Translations under genes and position numbers: made by a program
The notes under the pieces: model-generated
Told to the model about the DNA's origin: nothing
Database searches by the model: none
Seen by the model: the letters and a program-made list of their open reading frames with translations, nothing else
Shown: piece by piece, positions 27,705 to 36,986 of the stretch
Position numbering within the stretch: the stretch's first letter is position 1
How the letters are laid out: each line of letters starts with the position of its first letter
Source of the DNA: Candidatus Litorirhabdus singularis
GTDB lineage: Bacteria; Pseudomonadota; Gammaproteobacteria; Pseudomonadales; Halieaceae
Length of the DNA: 64,000 nucleotides
Direction: 5' to 3'
Assembly (NCBI RefSeq): GCF_026262625.1
Contig: NZ_SHNN01000001.1
Location: 124,001 to 188,000 of the forward strand

Positions 27705-30578
27705 ATGCAAATAGAAACAAACCCAACCGCAGCTGCCACTGAAGCACCTGCCAGCGCGGGGTCAGTGACCCCTTCAGCTAATATAACCGCGACCGCACCC
27801 GGTCAAATACGGGTCATTAAACGCAATGGCACCGTAGTACCTTATGACGACAGTAAGATTTCTGTTGCGATTACCAAGGCGTTTCTGGCTGTCGAGGGTG
27901 GCACTGCAGCAGCCTCCTCGCGCATCCATGAGACCGTTGCAAAACTGACCGAGATGGTATCGACCACCTTCAAACGTCGCATGCCTTCCGGCGGCACTAT
28001 TCATATTGAAGATATTCAAGATCAGGTAGAACTGTCACTGATGCGCTCCGGAGAGCACAAGATCGCCAGAGATTATGTCATCTACCGCGAGCAACAGTCA
28101 CAAAAGCGCGCCGAGAAAAACGCTGATACCGACACCAGCTCGACCTACAGCATTGAAGTCACTATGGCTGACGGCCGCAGAATGCCGCTGGACATCCAGC
28201 GTATTCACACCATCGTTGGTGAAGCCTGCGCCGGGCTCGCCGATGTCAGCGATAGCGACATAATTAGTGAAGCGCTGAAGAACCTGTATAACGGTGTCTC
28301 CCAGGAGGAAGTCAGCACTTCTCTGGTGATTACCGCCCGCACCATGATCGAAAAGGACCCCAACTATTCTTACGTCGCAGCTCGACTGCTGTTGGATAAC
28401 CTGCGTGCAGAAGGCCTGAACTTCATGGGTGTTGCCGAGAGCGCCACCCAACAGGACATGTCGACCTACTATCCGCAGGCCCTGTCAGCGTATATCGCGC
28501 GTGGCGTAGAGCTCGAACTGCTGTCACCGACGCTACAGTCTTACGACCTGAAAATGCTGGGCGACGCCCTGCTGCCAGAGCGAGACTTGCAGTTCACCTA
28601 TCTGGGCCTGCAGACCCTCTACGACCGCTACTTTATCCACAGTGATGAGGTGCGCTTTGAGCTGCCGCAGATTTTCTTCATGCGGGTTGCGATGGGCCTT
28701 GCCACCGAGGAAGTCAACAAGAACGAACGTGCCATTGAGTTCTACCAATTGCTTTCTTCGTTCGATTACATGAGCTCTACACCGACGCTGTTTAACGCAG
28801 GCACCCTGCGCCCACAGCTATCTTCCTGCTACCTGACCACAGTACCTGATGATCTGCATGGTATTTACGGCGCTATTCAGGACAACGCTATGCTGTCCAA
28901 GTTCGCCGGTGGTCTGGGTAATGACTGGACGCCAGTGCGCGCTCTGGGCGCCTATATTAAGGGCACCAATGGCAAGTCACAGGGCGTAGTACCGTTCCTC
29001 AAAGTGGTCAACGATACCGCCGTCGCGGTCAACCAGGGCGGCAAGCGCAAGGGCGCTGTGTGCTCTTACCTCGAAACTTGGCACATGGATATCGAGGAAT
29101 TTGTCGAGCTGCGTAAGAACACCGGTGACGACCGTCGCCGTACCCACGACATGAACACGGCCAACTGGATTCCTGACCTGTTCATGAAACGTGTTTTCGA
29201 TGGCGGCAACTGGACTTTGTTCTCACCCAACGATGTACCCGATTTGCACGACCTTTATGGCAACGCCTTCGAAGAGCGTTATGAGCACTATGAAACTCTA
29301 GCGGCCAATGGCGAATTAAAGCTGTTCAAGACCATGCCTGCGGAAAATCTGTGGCGCAAGATGCTGGGCATGTTGTTTGAGACGGGTCACCCCTGGGTAA
29401 CCTTCAAGGACCCTTGCAACCTGCGTTCACCGCAGCAGCACACCGGGGTGATTCACTCATCCAATCTGTGTACCGAAATTACGCTGAACACCAGCGCTGA
29501 TGAAATCGCCGTGTGTAACCTGGGCTCGGTCAATCTGGCCCTGCACGTGGACGAGAATGGCCTGAATCTGGACAAGCTGCGCAAGACCATACGCACCGCA
29601 GTCCGTATGCTCGATAACGTTATCGACATTAACTACTATTCAGTACCTCAGGCACGCCGGTCAAACCTGCGTCATCGCCCGGTTGGAATGGGTCTGATGG
29701 GGTTCCAGGATGCACTGTACAAGCAGCATCTGGCCTATGGCTCGGATGCGGCGGTAACCTTTGCCGACACCTCTATGGAAGCGATCAGCTACTACGCTAT
29801 CGAAGCTTCCAGCGAGCTGGCTGAGGAACGCGGCAGCTACTCAACTTTCGAAGGCTCCCTGTGGAGTAAAGGCGTACTGCCGATCGATTCACTGGATCAC
29901 CTGGTTAAAGAGCGCGGCGCCGACTACATCGAAGTAGATAGCAGCCAGACTCTGGACTGGGACAGTCTGCGAGAAACGGTTAAGAGCCGCGGCATGCGTA
30001 ACTCCAATGTCATGGCAATCGCGCCTACCGCAACTATTGCCAATATCACTGGCGTGTCCCAGTCGATTGAACCGACTTATCAGAACCTGTACGTCAAATC
30101 CAATCTCTCGGGCGAATTTACCGTGGTTAACCCCTACCTGATCAGTGACCTCAAGGCACGCGGATTGTGGGATAGCGTGATGGCCAACGATCTCAAGTAC
30201 TACGACGGCAGCGTACAGCAGATAGACCGTGTACCTGATGACCTGAAAACCATATACGCCACCGCGTTTGAAGTAGAGCCGCGCTGGTTGGTTGATGCGG
30301 CCAGCAGACGGCAGAAGTGGATAGATCAGGCGCAGTCTCTGAACCTGTATATCAACAACGCCAGTGGCAAGAAGCTCGATATCACCTACCGCATGGCATG
30401 GTTCAGAGGTCTGAAGACGACCTATTATCTGCGCTCTCTGGCTGCCACTGGTACCGAGAAATCGACGATCTCTACCAGTTCGCTGAATGCGGTTTCTTCC
30501 AGTGCTGCAGAGCCCGGACCGGCACCCGTGCCAGACGCCTGCTCCCTGGATGATCCTGATTGCGATGCCTGCCAGTAA
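27705..30578 (+). CDS. nrdA: Class Ia ribonucleotide reductase, alpha subunit (957 aa)
   Basis: Large catalytic subunit that reduces ribonucleoside diphosphates. Two ATP-cone domains are seen in tandem: IRVIKRNGTVVPYDDSKI (about 33-130) and a second starting at EVTMADGRRMPLDIQRIH (about 150-240), an arrangement known from Pseudomonas where one cone senses ATP/dATP. The 10-stranded barrel follows with the redox cysteines in LRPQLSSCYL and SNLCTEITLNTSADEIAVCN, and the tail ends in CDACQ, the thioredoxin-accessible cysteine pair. CGGAG precedes the ATG. Upstream DNA holds a DnaA box and a strong hairpin. Confidence 0.97.
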   Translation: MQIETNPTAAATEAPASAGSVTPSANITATAPGQIRVIKRNGTVVPYDDSKISVAITKAFLAVEGGTAAASSRIHETVAKLTEMVSTTFKRRMPSGGTIHIEDIQDQVELSLMRSGEHKIARDYVIYREQQSQKRAEKNADTDTSSTYSIEVTMADGRRMPLDIQRIHTIVGEACAGLADVSDSDIISEALKNLYNGVSQEEVSTSLVITARTMIEKDPNYSYVAARLLLDNLRAEGLNFMGVAESATQQDMSTYYPQALSAYIARGVELELLSPTLQSYDLKMLGDALLPERDLQFTYLGLQTLYDRYFIHSDEVRFELPQIFFMRVAMGLATEEVNKNERAIEFYQLLSSFDYMSSTPTLFNAGTLRPQLSSCYLTTVPDDLHGIYGAIQDNAMLSKFAGGLGNDWTPVRALGAYIKGTNGKSQGVVPFLKVVNDTAVAVNQGGKRKGAVCSYLETWHMDIEEFVELRKNTGDDRRRTHDMNTANWIPDLFMKRVFDGGNWTLFSPNDVPDLHDLYGNAFEERYEHYETLAANGELKLFKTMPAENLWRKMLGMLFETGHPWVTFKDPCNLRSPQQHTGVIHSSNLCTEITLNTSADEIAVCNLGSVNLALHVDENGLNLDKLRKTIRTAVRMLDNVIDINYYSVPQARRSNLRHRPVGMGLMGFQDALYKQHLAYGSDAAVTFADTSMEAISYYAIEASSELAEERGSYSTFEGSLWSKGVLPIDSLDHLVKERGADYIEVDSSQTLDWDSLRETVKSRGMRNSNVMAIAPTATIANITGVSQSIEPTYQNLYVKSNLSGEFTVVNPYLISDLKARGLWDSVMANDLKYYDGSVQQIDRVPDDLKTIYATAFEVEPRWLVDAASRRQKWIDQAQSLNLYINNASGKKLDITYRMAWFRGLKTTYYLRSLAATGTEKSTISTSSLNAVSSSAAEPGPAPVPDACSLDDPDCDACQ

Positions 30579-30587
30579 TTGGCAGGC
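30567..30587 (+). repeat. Hairpin spanning the nrdA stop codon
   Basis: Perfect 8-bp stem GCCTGCCA/TGGCAGGC with loop GTAAT. The stop codon TAA lies in and next to the loop. In mRNA it could protect the nrdA 3' end or tune the ratio of nrdA to nrdB. Confidence 0.55.
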
Positions 30588-30662
30588 CTTGGCCAGCACT
30601 TTACTGACAATAAGACTGCACTTAAAACATAAGCACCAGTACCGAAAAGCAGAGGAACATAG

Positions 30663-31976
30663 ATGTTAAGTTGGGATGAATATGACGCGGACGAAACCAC
30701 CGCAGCCAAGCCGGCAGCGCCGGTTGTTAATGCCGCAGTGGCGACTGCCGCAGTGGAGACTACCGCAGCAACTACGCCAGTTGCAGCTGTAGAGACGACT
30801 GCCCCAGTGCAGACTGCCGCCGTAGCCGTAACGCCGGATGCAGCCGCCGCGACTGAAGAGGTATCAGCGGAAGCAGCAGCCGAAGCACTAGCTGCTGCTA
30901 ATAAGGCCATCGAAGCGTTAGATCTGGCGCGCGGCCTGGAAGAACTTGATATGGGCGCCGAACGCGTCTCAGTCGACGAGAAGGCGATGATCAATTGCCG
31001 TGCCGATCTCAACCAGTTGGTACCTTTCAAGTATGACTGGGCGTGGCAGAAGTATCTGGATGGTTGCGCCAACCACTGGATGCCGCAAGAAATTAACATG
31101 ACCGCTGATGTCGCGACCTGGAAGTCTAACGAAGGCCTGTCCGATGATGAGCGCCGCATCATATTGCGCAGCCTGGGCTATTTTTCCACCGCTGACTCAC
31201 TAGTCGCCAACAATCTGGTGCTGGCAATTTATCGCCATATTACCAACCCTGAGTGTCGCCAGTACCTGTTGCGACAGGCGTTTGAAGAAGCCATTCATAC
31301 CCATGCCTACCAGTACTGTATTGAGTCTCTGGGTATGGATGAGGGTGCCGTTTTCAATATGTACCGGGAAGTACCTTCGGTCGCGAAAAAAGCAGCCTGG
31401 AGCCTGAGCCATACGCATGACTTGAATGACCCCACGTTCGAGACCGGCACTTTGGAAGCAGATCAGACGCTACTGCGTAATCTGATCGGTTTTTACGCCG
31501 TCACAGAAGGCATTTTCTTCTACTGTGGCTTCACCCAGATCTTGTCAATGGGACGCCGCAACAAGATGACCGGCGTAGCAGAACAGTTCCAATACATTCT
31601 GCGTGATGAGTCTATGCACTTGAATTTTGGCATCGACGTTATCAACCAGATCAAGCTCGAAAATCCGCACCTGTGGACAGAAGAGTTTAAGCAGGAGTCG
31701 ATCCAGATGATTCTGGAAGGCACCCAGTTAGAGATCGAATACGCACGCGACACCATGCCTCGCGGTGTGCTGGGCATGAATGCGGCGATGATGGAAGAGT
31801 ACCTGCAGTACATTGCCAACCGACGCCTGTCCCAGTTGGGCTTGCCGGAGCAATTTGCCGGAGTGCAAAACCCGTTCCCATGGATGTCAGAAATCATGGA
31901 CTTGCGTAAGGAGAAGAACTTCTTCGAAACCCGGGTACTTGAATACCAGACTGGTGGCGCACTGAGCTGGAGCTAG
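30663..31976 (+). CDS. nrdB: Class Ia ribonucleotide reductase, beta subunit (437 aa)
   Basis: Di-iron tyrosyl-radical subunit. The iron ligands appear in the family order: ADSLVANN region Asp, the [12 protein letters not shown] motif with Glu and His, the TEGIFFY Glu, and DESMHLNF with Glu and His. The first 80-90 residues are unusual: low-complexity Ala/Thr/Val/Pro-rich sequence (residues about 9-85) not needed for the fold. That makes it longer than E. coli NrdB (376 aa). AGAGGA precedes the ATG; nrdA is 84 bases upstream. Confidence 0.95.
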   Translation: MLSWDEYDADETTAAKPAAPVVNAAVATAAVETTAATTPVAAVETTAPVQTAAVAVTPDAAAATEEVSAEAAAEALAAANKAIEALDLARGLEELDMGAERVSVDEKAMINCRADLNQLVPFKYDWAWQKYLDGCANHWMPQEINMTADVATWKSNEGLSDDERRIILRSLGYFSTADSLVANNLVLAIYRHITNPECRQYLLRQAFEEAIHTHAYQYCIESLGMDEGAVFNMYREVPSVAKKAAWSLSHTHDLNDPTFETGTLEADQTLLRNLIGFYAVTEGIFFYCGFTQILSMGRRNKMTGVAEQFQYILRDESMHLNFGIDVINQIKLENPHLWTEEFKQESIQMILEGTQLEIEYARDTMPRGVLGMNAAMMEEYLQYIANRRLSQLGLPEQFAGVQNPFPWMSEIMDLRKEKNFFETRVLEYQTGGALSWS

Positions 31977-31978
31977 CT

Positions 31979-32004
31979 GGCGCGGCTGTGTAACAGCCCG
32001 CGCC
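31979..32004 (+). repeat. GC-rich hairpin directly after nrdB
   Basis: GGCGCGGCTG and CAGC-C-CGCGCC form a 10-bp stem with one bulged C and a five-base loop, three bases after the nrdB stop. No T-run, so a stabiliser or processing site is as likely as a terminator. Confidence 0.5.
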
Positions 32005-32011
32005 TCCAAAA

Positions 32012-32069
32012 CAAACGTCTGCAACAAACGTCTGCAACAAACGTCTGCAACAACAGTCTGCAACAACAG
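32012..32069 (+). repeat. 13-bp tandem repeat array
   Basis: Three exact copies of CAAACGTCTGCAA followed by a variant CAACAGTCTGCAA and a partial fifth copy, just upstream of a small gene. Likely produced by replication slippage; copy number may vary between strains. Confidence 0.85.
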
Positions 32070-32078
32070 GGCCATAAG

Positions 32079-32273
32079 ATGGACAAAGACAAGAAAGCTA
32101 GCACAGACAACGAGACCATCCTGATGGCGCTGGACCAGATCAGCCAGACCATCGACGTGATGACCAGTGTTGTGGGTCGCCTGCGCAATCATTTGCAGGA
32201 CCAGGAGACCACCCGCCGCAGCGACAGCAGCAGCGCCGTGGTTGCCGCTGAGGGCAGCAGTACCGTCCACTAG
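32079..32273 (+). CDS. Small hypothetical protein (64 aa)
   Basis: Acidic, helical-looking protein with a hydrophobic heptad pattern in residues 12-45 (ILMALDQISQTIDVMTSVV), a possible coiled coil, and a Ser/Ala-rich tail. AGGG lies upstream at a workable distance. It follows nrdB by 102 bases and comes right before a good terminator, so it would be the last gene of the nrd transcription unit. I recognise no family. It could be a chance frame, but its placement favours a real gene. Confidence 0.55.
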   Translation: MDKDKKASTDNETILMALDQISQTIDVMTSVVGRLRNHLQDQETTRRSDSSSAVVAAEGSSTVH

Positions 32274-32288
32274 GATTAAAGCTCTAAT

Positions 32289-32321
32289 GGCTCCGACACC
32301 ACACCTGTCGGGGCCAGTTTT
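32289..32321 (+). terminator. Terminator of the nrdAB transcription unit
   Basis: Ten-bp stem GGCTCCGACA/TGTCGGGGCC (one G-T pair), seven-base loop, then AGTTTT. It lies between the small gene and the convergent yqcC-like gene. Confidence 0.7.
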
Positions 32322-32335
32322 ACCTCTCCCGAACG

Positions 32336-32692
32336 TCAGGGCGCTTCTAGCCCCACTCCCTTATCAGATAACAAGCGGTCAATATCCGCCAACAAGTGCT
32401 CCAGCTTTGCGCTGGCTATCCCCGTGTCACGAAAAACCTCTACAGCCATGGGGGCGACTCCAGAGGCGCTGGGGAGCGCCTGTCCTGATTCAATCAATTG
32501 CCGCAGCCTCGGCAAAAATATAAATTGCAGCCACTGCTCCAGCCTCAAACTGTCCATAGCAAAAGGCTCTGTGCTGGCCAGCGCAGCCGCTTTCGGTGCT
32601 TCGGCCTGCCAGAGTTCAAGCATCCGCAGCTGCGCCTCTACGTCCATCAATAGGGAGGCAACAGCATCGTGCAGCTGCATGTTGTCAGGCAA
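32336..32692 (-). CDS. YqcC family protein, DUF446 (118 aa)
   Basis: Four-helix-bundle protein of the YqcC/DUF446 family. The characteristic run is ASTEPFAMDSLRLEQWLQFIF followed by LPRLRQLIES and SGVAPMAVEVFRD. No enzymatic motif is visible and the function is not established. It overlaps the 3' end of dinG by eight bases, so the two are co-transcribed. In E. coli the homologue sits next to truC rather than dinG. Confidence 0.85.
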   Translation of the reverse strand: MPDNMQLHDAVASLLMDVEAQLRMLELWQAEAPKAAALASTEPFAMDSLRLEQWLQFIFLPRLRQLIESGQALPSASGVAPMAVEVFRDTGIASAKLEHLLADIDRLLSDKGVGLEAP

Positions 32693-34799
32693 TCTCGCGC
32701 TTGAAAGCGGGTAGCGAGTCCAGAATGGCCTTGCCGTAGCGACGCGTGACCAGACGTCGGTCCAATATGGTCACAACTCCGCTGTCCTGCTCGGTGCGCA
32801 ATAAGCGGCCACTGGCCTGCACCAGCTTGAGTGCCGCGTCAGGCACACTCAACTCCATAAAGGAGTTGCCGCCGCGCGCTTCCACCCATTCTGCCAGGGC
32901 TGACTCCAATGGCGTATCCGGCACTGCAAACGGAATCTTTGCGATAATCACATGCGAGCAATAGTCACCCGGCAGGTCGACGCCCTCGGCAAAACTGGCG
33001 AGACCAAAAATGATACTACTGCGGCCTTGATCGATAGCCTCCCGATGCCGGCGCAGGGTTTCCTGCTTGCTGTAATCTCCCTGTACCAAGATGGTCTTTG
33101 CCCACCCACCAGCCAGCCCTTCGTAGACTTCATGCATCTGCCGACGCGAAGAAAATAGCACCAGCGTGCCGGGAAACTCGACAAACAAATCTGGCATTAG
33201 CGCTATCAAGGCCTCGGTGTGGGCGGCAGGATCACTGGGATCACAGGCCATTGCGGGCACCCGCAAAGTAGCATTGGAATAGTCAAAGGGGCTTGGCACT
33301 ACCTTGAACACACTGTCCTCAGGAGCCCCTGAGTGCAGAATAAAGCGCTCAAATGAGTTCAGGGCTGTCATTGTCGCCGAAGTCGCCACCACCGCCGCAG
33401 CGCGGTCCCAGAGGTGCTCACGCAGGATGTCTGCCGCCAGAATAGGGCTACTGCGTAATTCATAGCTTATGCCCTGGCCAGCCTCGATCAGGTTTATCCA
33501 GCGCGCATGCGGCGGATCCTCCATCGCGGCATCGACGTCATATTCCTGCCATAAGGCCAAGCTGCCCTCGGCCCGGCTCAACATAGCGCCAAATACGGTA
33601 TACCAGTTCTCGGCGTCGGCCTTTTCCAGTCCGGTGACGTCGCCGTCCATACCGTCTTCCATGGCCCGCTCCAGACGTTGCAGCTGCGCCAGTAACTTCT
33701 GGTATAGCGCCACCAGCGTCCCAGCCACCTGACGTAATGGGTCCGGCACCACTCCTTCCGGAAACCGATAATGTTGGCGATCGGCGAAACCACTAAGCTG
33801 CTCGGGGTCTATCAACTCATCGAGCAGCTGCCCGGCCTGCTCGAGAGCTCCACCGACGTCTTCAAACAGCCGCGGAAGATTGTCCAGCACTGACGTGACG
33901 CTGGTACAACTGGCCAGCGACGCGCCCTGCCGTAATTGTTTGCGGCACTCCTCGGTCCATTGCACGCTGGCAGTAACGCGGCAATAACCGGAGAAGTGAT
34001 TCAAGGCCTTATCTGCCAGATGATGCCCTTCATCAAATACGTAGACAGTTTCCTCAGGAGCAGAAAGGATCGCGCCACCACCCAGCGCCAGATCCGATAA
34101 CACCAGGTCGTGATTGGTGACAATTACATCCGCATTCTGCAGCGCATCGCGAGCCCGATAAAAACTGCATTGCCCGATATTGGGGCAGCGTCTGCCACTG
34201 CACTGACGATGATCAGTGGTCGCACCAAACCAAACGTCCTCTGGTATCTCGGTATCCCAGTTATCGCGATCACCGTCCCACTCGCCGCGCCCGAGGGCGT
34301 CCAGCATGGCATTGTAATAAGGCAGCGCCGCCGCCGAATCAGCTTGATCAAATTCGTCCGGATAAAGCGGAATCAATGACTGCTCCTGCGCGCTGCCGGC
34401 AAGCTCTTTGTCCAGCCGTGACAGACACACATAGCGCCGCCGCCCCTTGGCCAGCACAAAGTCGAAATCTAACCCGCTGTGCTTACGAATGTCGGGCAAA
34501 TCCTTATTAACAAACTGCTCCTGCAAAGCTATCGTGGCCGTCGAAACCACCAATTTCTTGCCCAAAGCCAGTGCTACCGGAATGGCGGCAACCGCGTAGG
34601 CTATGGTCTTACCGGTGCCAGTCCCCGCCTCAACAACACACACCGCTGACCCCGATGCTGTCGGATCATCCATGCGCGCCAACGCCTTGGCCACCTCGGC
34701 CACCATCTGACGCTGACCCCAGCGCGGACTCAGCGATTTCTGCTCAATCAGGCGGAAGTAGGCATCACGAATTTGCTGCTTGGTCAGATCATCCAGCAA
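32685..34799 (-). CDS. dinG: ATP-dependent DNA helicase DinG (704 aa)
   Basis: XPD/Rad3-like iron-sulfur helicase that unwinds R-loops, D-loops and forked DNA. Walker A is VEAGTGTGKTIAYA (about residue 55), the DEGH box is VFDEGHHLADKAL, and the helicase VI region is QASGRLLRTEQDSGVV. Cysteines of the 4Fe-4S domain are visible at RRYVCLSRL and in CSGRRCPNIGQC. Length matches E. coli DinG (716 aa). No LexA-type box is evident in the six-base gap to the upstream acyltransferase, so it is probably transcribed from further upstream. Confidence 0.95.
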   Translation of the reverse strand: MLDDLTKQQIRDAYFRLIEQKSLSPRWGQRQMVAEVAKALARMDDPTASGSAVCVVEAGTGTGKTIAYAVAAIPVALALGKKLVVSTATIALQEQFVNKDLPDIRKHSGLDFDFVLAKGRRRYVCLSRLDKELAGSAQEQSLIPLYPDEFDQADSAAALPYYNAMLDALGRGEWDGDRDNWDTEIPEDVWFGATTDHRQCSGRRCPNIGQCSFYRARDALQNADVIVTNHDLVLSDLALGGGAILSAPEETVYVFDEGHHLADKALNHFSGYCRVTASVQWTEECRKQLRQGASLASCTSVTSVLDNLPRLFEDVGGALEQAGQLLDELIDPEQLSGFADRQHYRFPEGVVPDPLRQVAGTLVALYQKLLAQLQRLERAMEDGMDGDVTGLEKADAENWYTVFGAMLSRAEGSLALWQEYDVDAAMEDPPHARWINLIEAGQGISYELRSSPILAADILREHLWDRAAAVVATSATMTALNSFERFILHSGAPEDSVFKVVPSPFDYSNATLRVPAMACDPSDPAAHTEALIALMPDLFVEFPGTLVLFSSRRQMHEVYEGLAGGWAKTILVQGDYSKQETLRRHREAIDQGRSSIIFGLASFAEGVDLPGDYCSHVIIAKIPFAVPDTPLESALAEWVEARGGNSFMELSVPDAALKLVQASGRLLRTEQDSGVVTILDRRLVTRRYGKAILDSLPAFKREIA

Positions 34800-34805
34800 G
34801 TAGTT

Positions 34806-35945
34806 TCAAGCCTCCGCCGCCAACTGGCTGACCACGGCATTGGCATATATAGCCAGCGCATAGGGGCGTTGATCTTCAGGTATTGCCTGCATCCGCCGAT
34901 TGAATTCAGCTTCATCACAACTGCCTGCAGCAGCAGCTCCCTGCGGCAGCGCCGCATCATCACCGTGCAGAGCACGATAAGCATAGATATTGGTGCCGTG
35001 CAGCACATAGTTTGCACATATCTGGCGATCAATCTCCGCGGCAACCGCGTCAGCATTGTCATAATCGCCCTTCAACGGCGTGCCAAAAGCCACGTGCACC
35101 TGCCCTTTATTGCCAGCAATACCCTTGGCGATACTTTCCACGTCTTCGTGCTCGGCTTTCTCGTAGCTGCCACTGCTCGCCACGGCGGCCAGCTCGCGGG
35201 CCTTAGCCTCATCACAGGGATCAAGCTCGTAAGAAATAGTGACCGGCACTATATTGAGCCCGCCGATATACTCTGAGAATGACTCATTGGCTTTATCCTG
35301 ACTCATCGCCAACATTTTAATAATAGCGGGTTCAGTGCGATCCACACCGTCCTTGGCACGTCCTTCGCGCTGGGCTATCCATATGGGTGCCTGCTCTTCT
35401 AACAGCGAATGTCGAATATAGGCTGACAAATCCCGGTAAGCTTTGAGAATCTGGCGTGGACCACGTACAGAGCGCCTGACGATGAAGCTCTTGTTGAGAC
35501 GCATCAGGTCAGAGACATAGGGCTTGGTCAGCAAATTGTCCCCGATCGCGATCCGCACCGTATTGTGACCGCTGCTCCACAGCGCATAGTTGGTAAAAGC
35601 CGGGTCCATCGCAATATCGCGATGATTGCTCATGAACAGGAAGGGTTGGCCGGGATCAAGTTGGTCCAGACCTGAAACACTGAACCCGGCGGTGGTATCG
35701 CTAATCATACGATCCATATAGCCTTCGATCACCGCCTGCATCGCAGTAACGCTGGCAACTCCCTTGAGCTGTCGCCGCAGCTGCCAGCCTACCAGCCGCC
35801 GTAACAGGCCCGGCAGCACCCCACTCAATCGCTTGAAGCGAAAGCGGGTCAATGCCCCAAGAAATTCGGGATCGGCCAACAGGCGCTCGAGCACTGCGGC
35901 TACTTCAGAGTCGTTATAGGGCCGAATCTCTGCAAAGGGGTCCAT
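34806..35945 (-). CDS. Glycerol acyltransferase family protein (379 aa)
   Basis: PlsB/PlsC-related acyltransferase domain, cytosolic face of the inner membrane. The motif I equivalent reads SNHRDIAMDPAF, with five residues between the His and the Asp instead of the canonical four (HxxxxD). Motif III-like content (IWIAQREGRAKDG) and motif IV-like VPVTISYELDPC follow. Substrate is unknown; it may acylate lysophosphatidate or a related lipid. It is six bases upstream of dinG on the same strand. Confidence 0.8.
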   Translation of the reverse strand: MDPFAEIRPYNDSEVAAVLERLLADPEFLGALTRFRFKRLSGVLPGLLRRLVGWQLRRQLKGVASVTAMQAVIEGYMDRMISDTTAGFSVSGLDQLDPGQPFLFMSNHRDIAMDPAFTNYALWSSGHNTVRIAIGDNLLTKPYVSDLMRLNKSFIVRRSVRGPRQILKAYRDLSAYIRHSLLEEQAPIWIAQREGRAKDGVDRTEPAIIKMLAMSQDKANESFSEYIGGLNIVPVTISYELDPCDEAKARELAAVASSGSYEKAEHEDVESIAKGIAGNKGQVHVAFGTPLKGDYDNADAVAAEIDRQICANYVLHGTNIYAYRALHGDDAALPQGAAAAGSCDEAEFNRRMQAIPEDQRPYALAIYANAVVSQLAAEA

Positions 35946-35997
35946 TGCTCAACGTCGTCCTCGATGAAAGGCGCACACCATAACCAAAAGCCCGACT

Positions 35998-36873
35998 TTA
36001 GTCATCAGCCAGTGGCCTAATGAATTGCTCCGCAAACTGCTCCATCTGCTCACGCTTGGCGGCAAGCGAAGACTGCCAGCCACAGGTAAAAGCAAACGGC
36101 GCGTTAACACCGGCAGTCATACCCAGGTCTTGCAGGCGCTGATAAGTGGCAATCGTTGCCGGTTCCGACAAACCGATCACCGTTTCGAAAGGCTCGTGCT
36201 CGCGACCCGCCTCGCGCCTTAGCTGCTGCAATTGCGCCAATAGCGGCGGCACCTCGTCTACGGTATTGCCGTTGCCGATCCAACCGTCGGCAATCCGCGC
36301 TGTGCGTCGCAGGGCCACCGGGCTGGAGCCGCCCAGATAAATCGGCACCGATGCTGTGGGAGCCGGCAGAATTCGCAAACTATCGAAGGCAATATGGCGT
36401 CCCTGATACTCAGTCCAGTCACCCGTCCAGAGCTGACGCAGCACTTCCAAGCACTCATCGTAACGCTGCCCACGAGTACTGAAGTCGATACCATAGGCAT
36501 CAAATTCATCCTTCATCCAACCCACCCCGGCGCCCAGAATGAACCGATTGTCGGACATCAAAGCCAGCGTTCCCGTCGCTTTCGCCACTTCAATCGGATT
36601 TCGCAGCGGCAGGATATACACCGAGGTAGAAAACATCAGTCGCTCGGTCACCGCCGCCATTTGGGCCAGACTCACCCAAGTGTCAGGGTACTCACTGTCA
36701 CTGGGCATCGGCGGCTTACCGTCGGCTGCATAGGGGTAAGGGGACGATACTGTCTGCGGAAAAAAAGCGTGGTCGGCATTCATCACGCCATAAAACCCAA
36801 GCTCCTCTGCGTAACGGGCGATCTCACGGTAATGTGAGGTCTCAGCCCAGGTCACCATCTGCCAAAATTTCAT
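35998..36873 (-). CDS. LLM-class flavin-dependent oxidoreductase (291 aa)
   Basis: Luciferase-like TIM-barrel flavoenzyme, close to the F420-type subgroup (TIGR03619-like) by eye. Typical pieces are the N-terminal KFWQMVTWAE strand, VMNADHAFFP, RNPIEVAKATGTLALMSDNRFILGAGVGWMKDEFDAYG and PIYLGGSSPVALRRTARIADGW. The ATG at 36873, which starts with MKFWQM, is chosen; a longer frame would add 48 residues with no similarity and run into the shared promoter. Divergent from purU. Substrate and whether the cofactor is FMN or F420 cannot be told. Confidence 0.82.
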   Translation of the reverse strand: MKFWQMVTWAETSHYREIARYAEELGFYGVMNADHAFFPQTVSSPYPYAADGKPPMPSDSEYPDTWVSLAQMAAVTERLMFSTSVYILPLRNPIEVAKATGTLALMSDNRFILGAGVGWMKDEFDAYGIDFSTRGQRYDECLEVLRQLWTGDWTEYQGRHIAFDSLRILPAPTASVPIYLGGSSPVALRRTARIADGWIGNGNTVDEVPPLLAQLQQLRREAGREHEPFETVIGLSEPATIATYQRLQDLGMTAGVNAPFAFTCGWQSSLAAKREQMEQFAEQFIRPLADD

Positions 36874-36935
36874 GCCCGCTCCTTGTCGTAGTTGCCCGCT
36901 TTGGTGTGCGCATGGCAGCCAGTATTGTGCGGGAC

Positions 36936-36964
36936 TTGTCACTCCTGATACAAGCCAACATACT
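36936..36964 (+). promoter_or_regulatory. Predicted purU promoter
   Basis: TTGTCA (36936-36941), 17-base spacer, CATACT (36959-36964), about 23 bases before the purU start. AGGAG follows at 36977-36981. Confidence 0.6.
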
Positions 36965-36981
36965 ATGGTCACTATCAGGAG
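36942..36981. promoter_or_regulatory. Inverted repeat flanking the purU transcription start
   Basis: Perfect 9-bp arms CTCCTGATA (36942-36950) and TATCAGGAG (36973-36981), centres 31 bases apart (three helical turns), spanning the -10 region. Right arm coincides with the ribosome-binding site, which weakens the case. Confidence 0.35.
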
Positions 36982-36986
36982 CCCGA

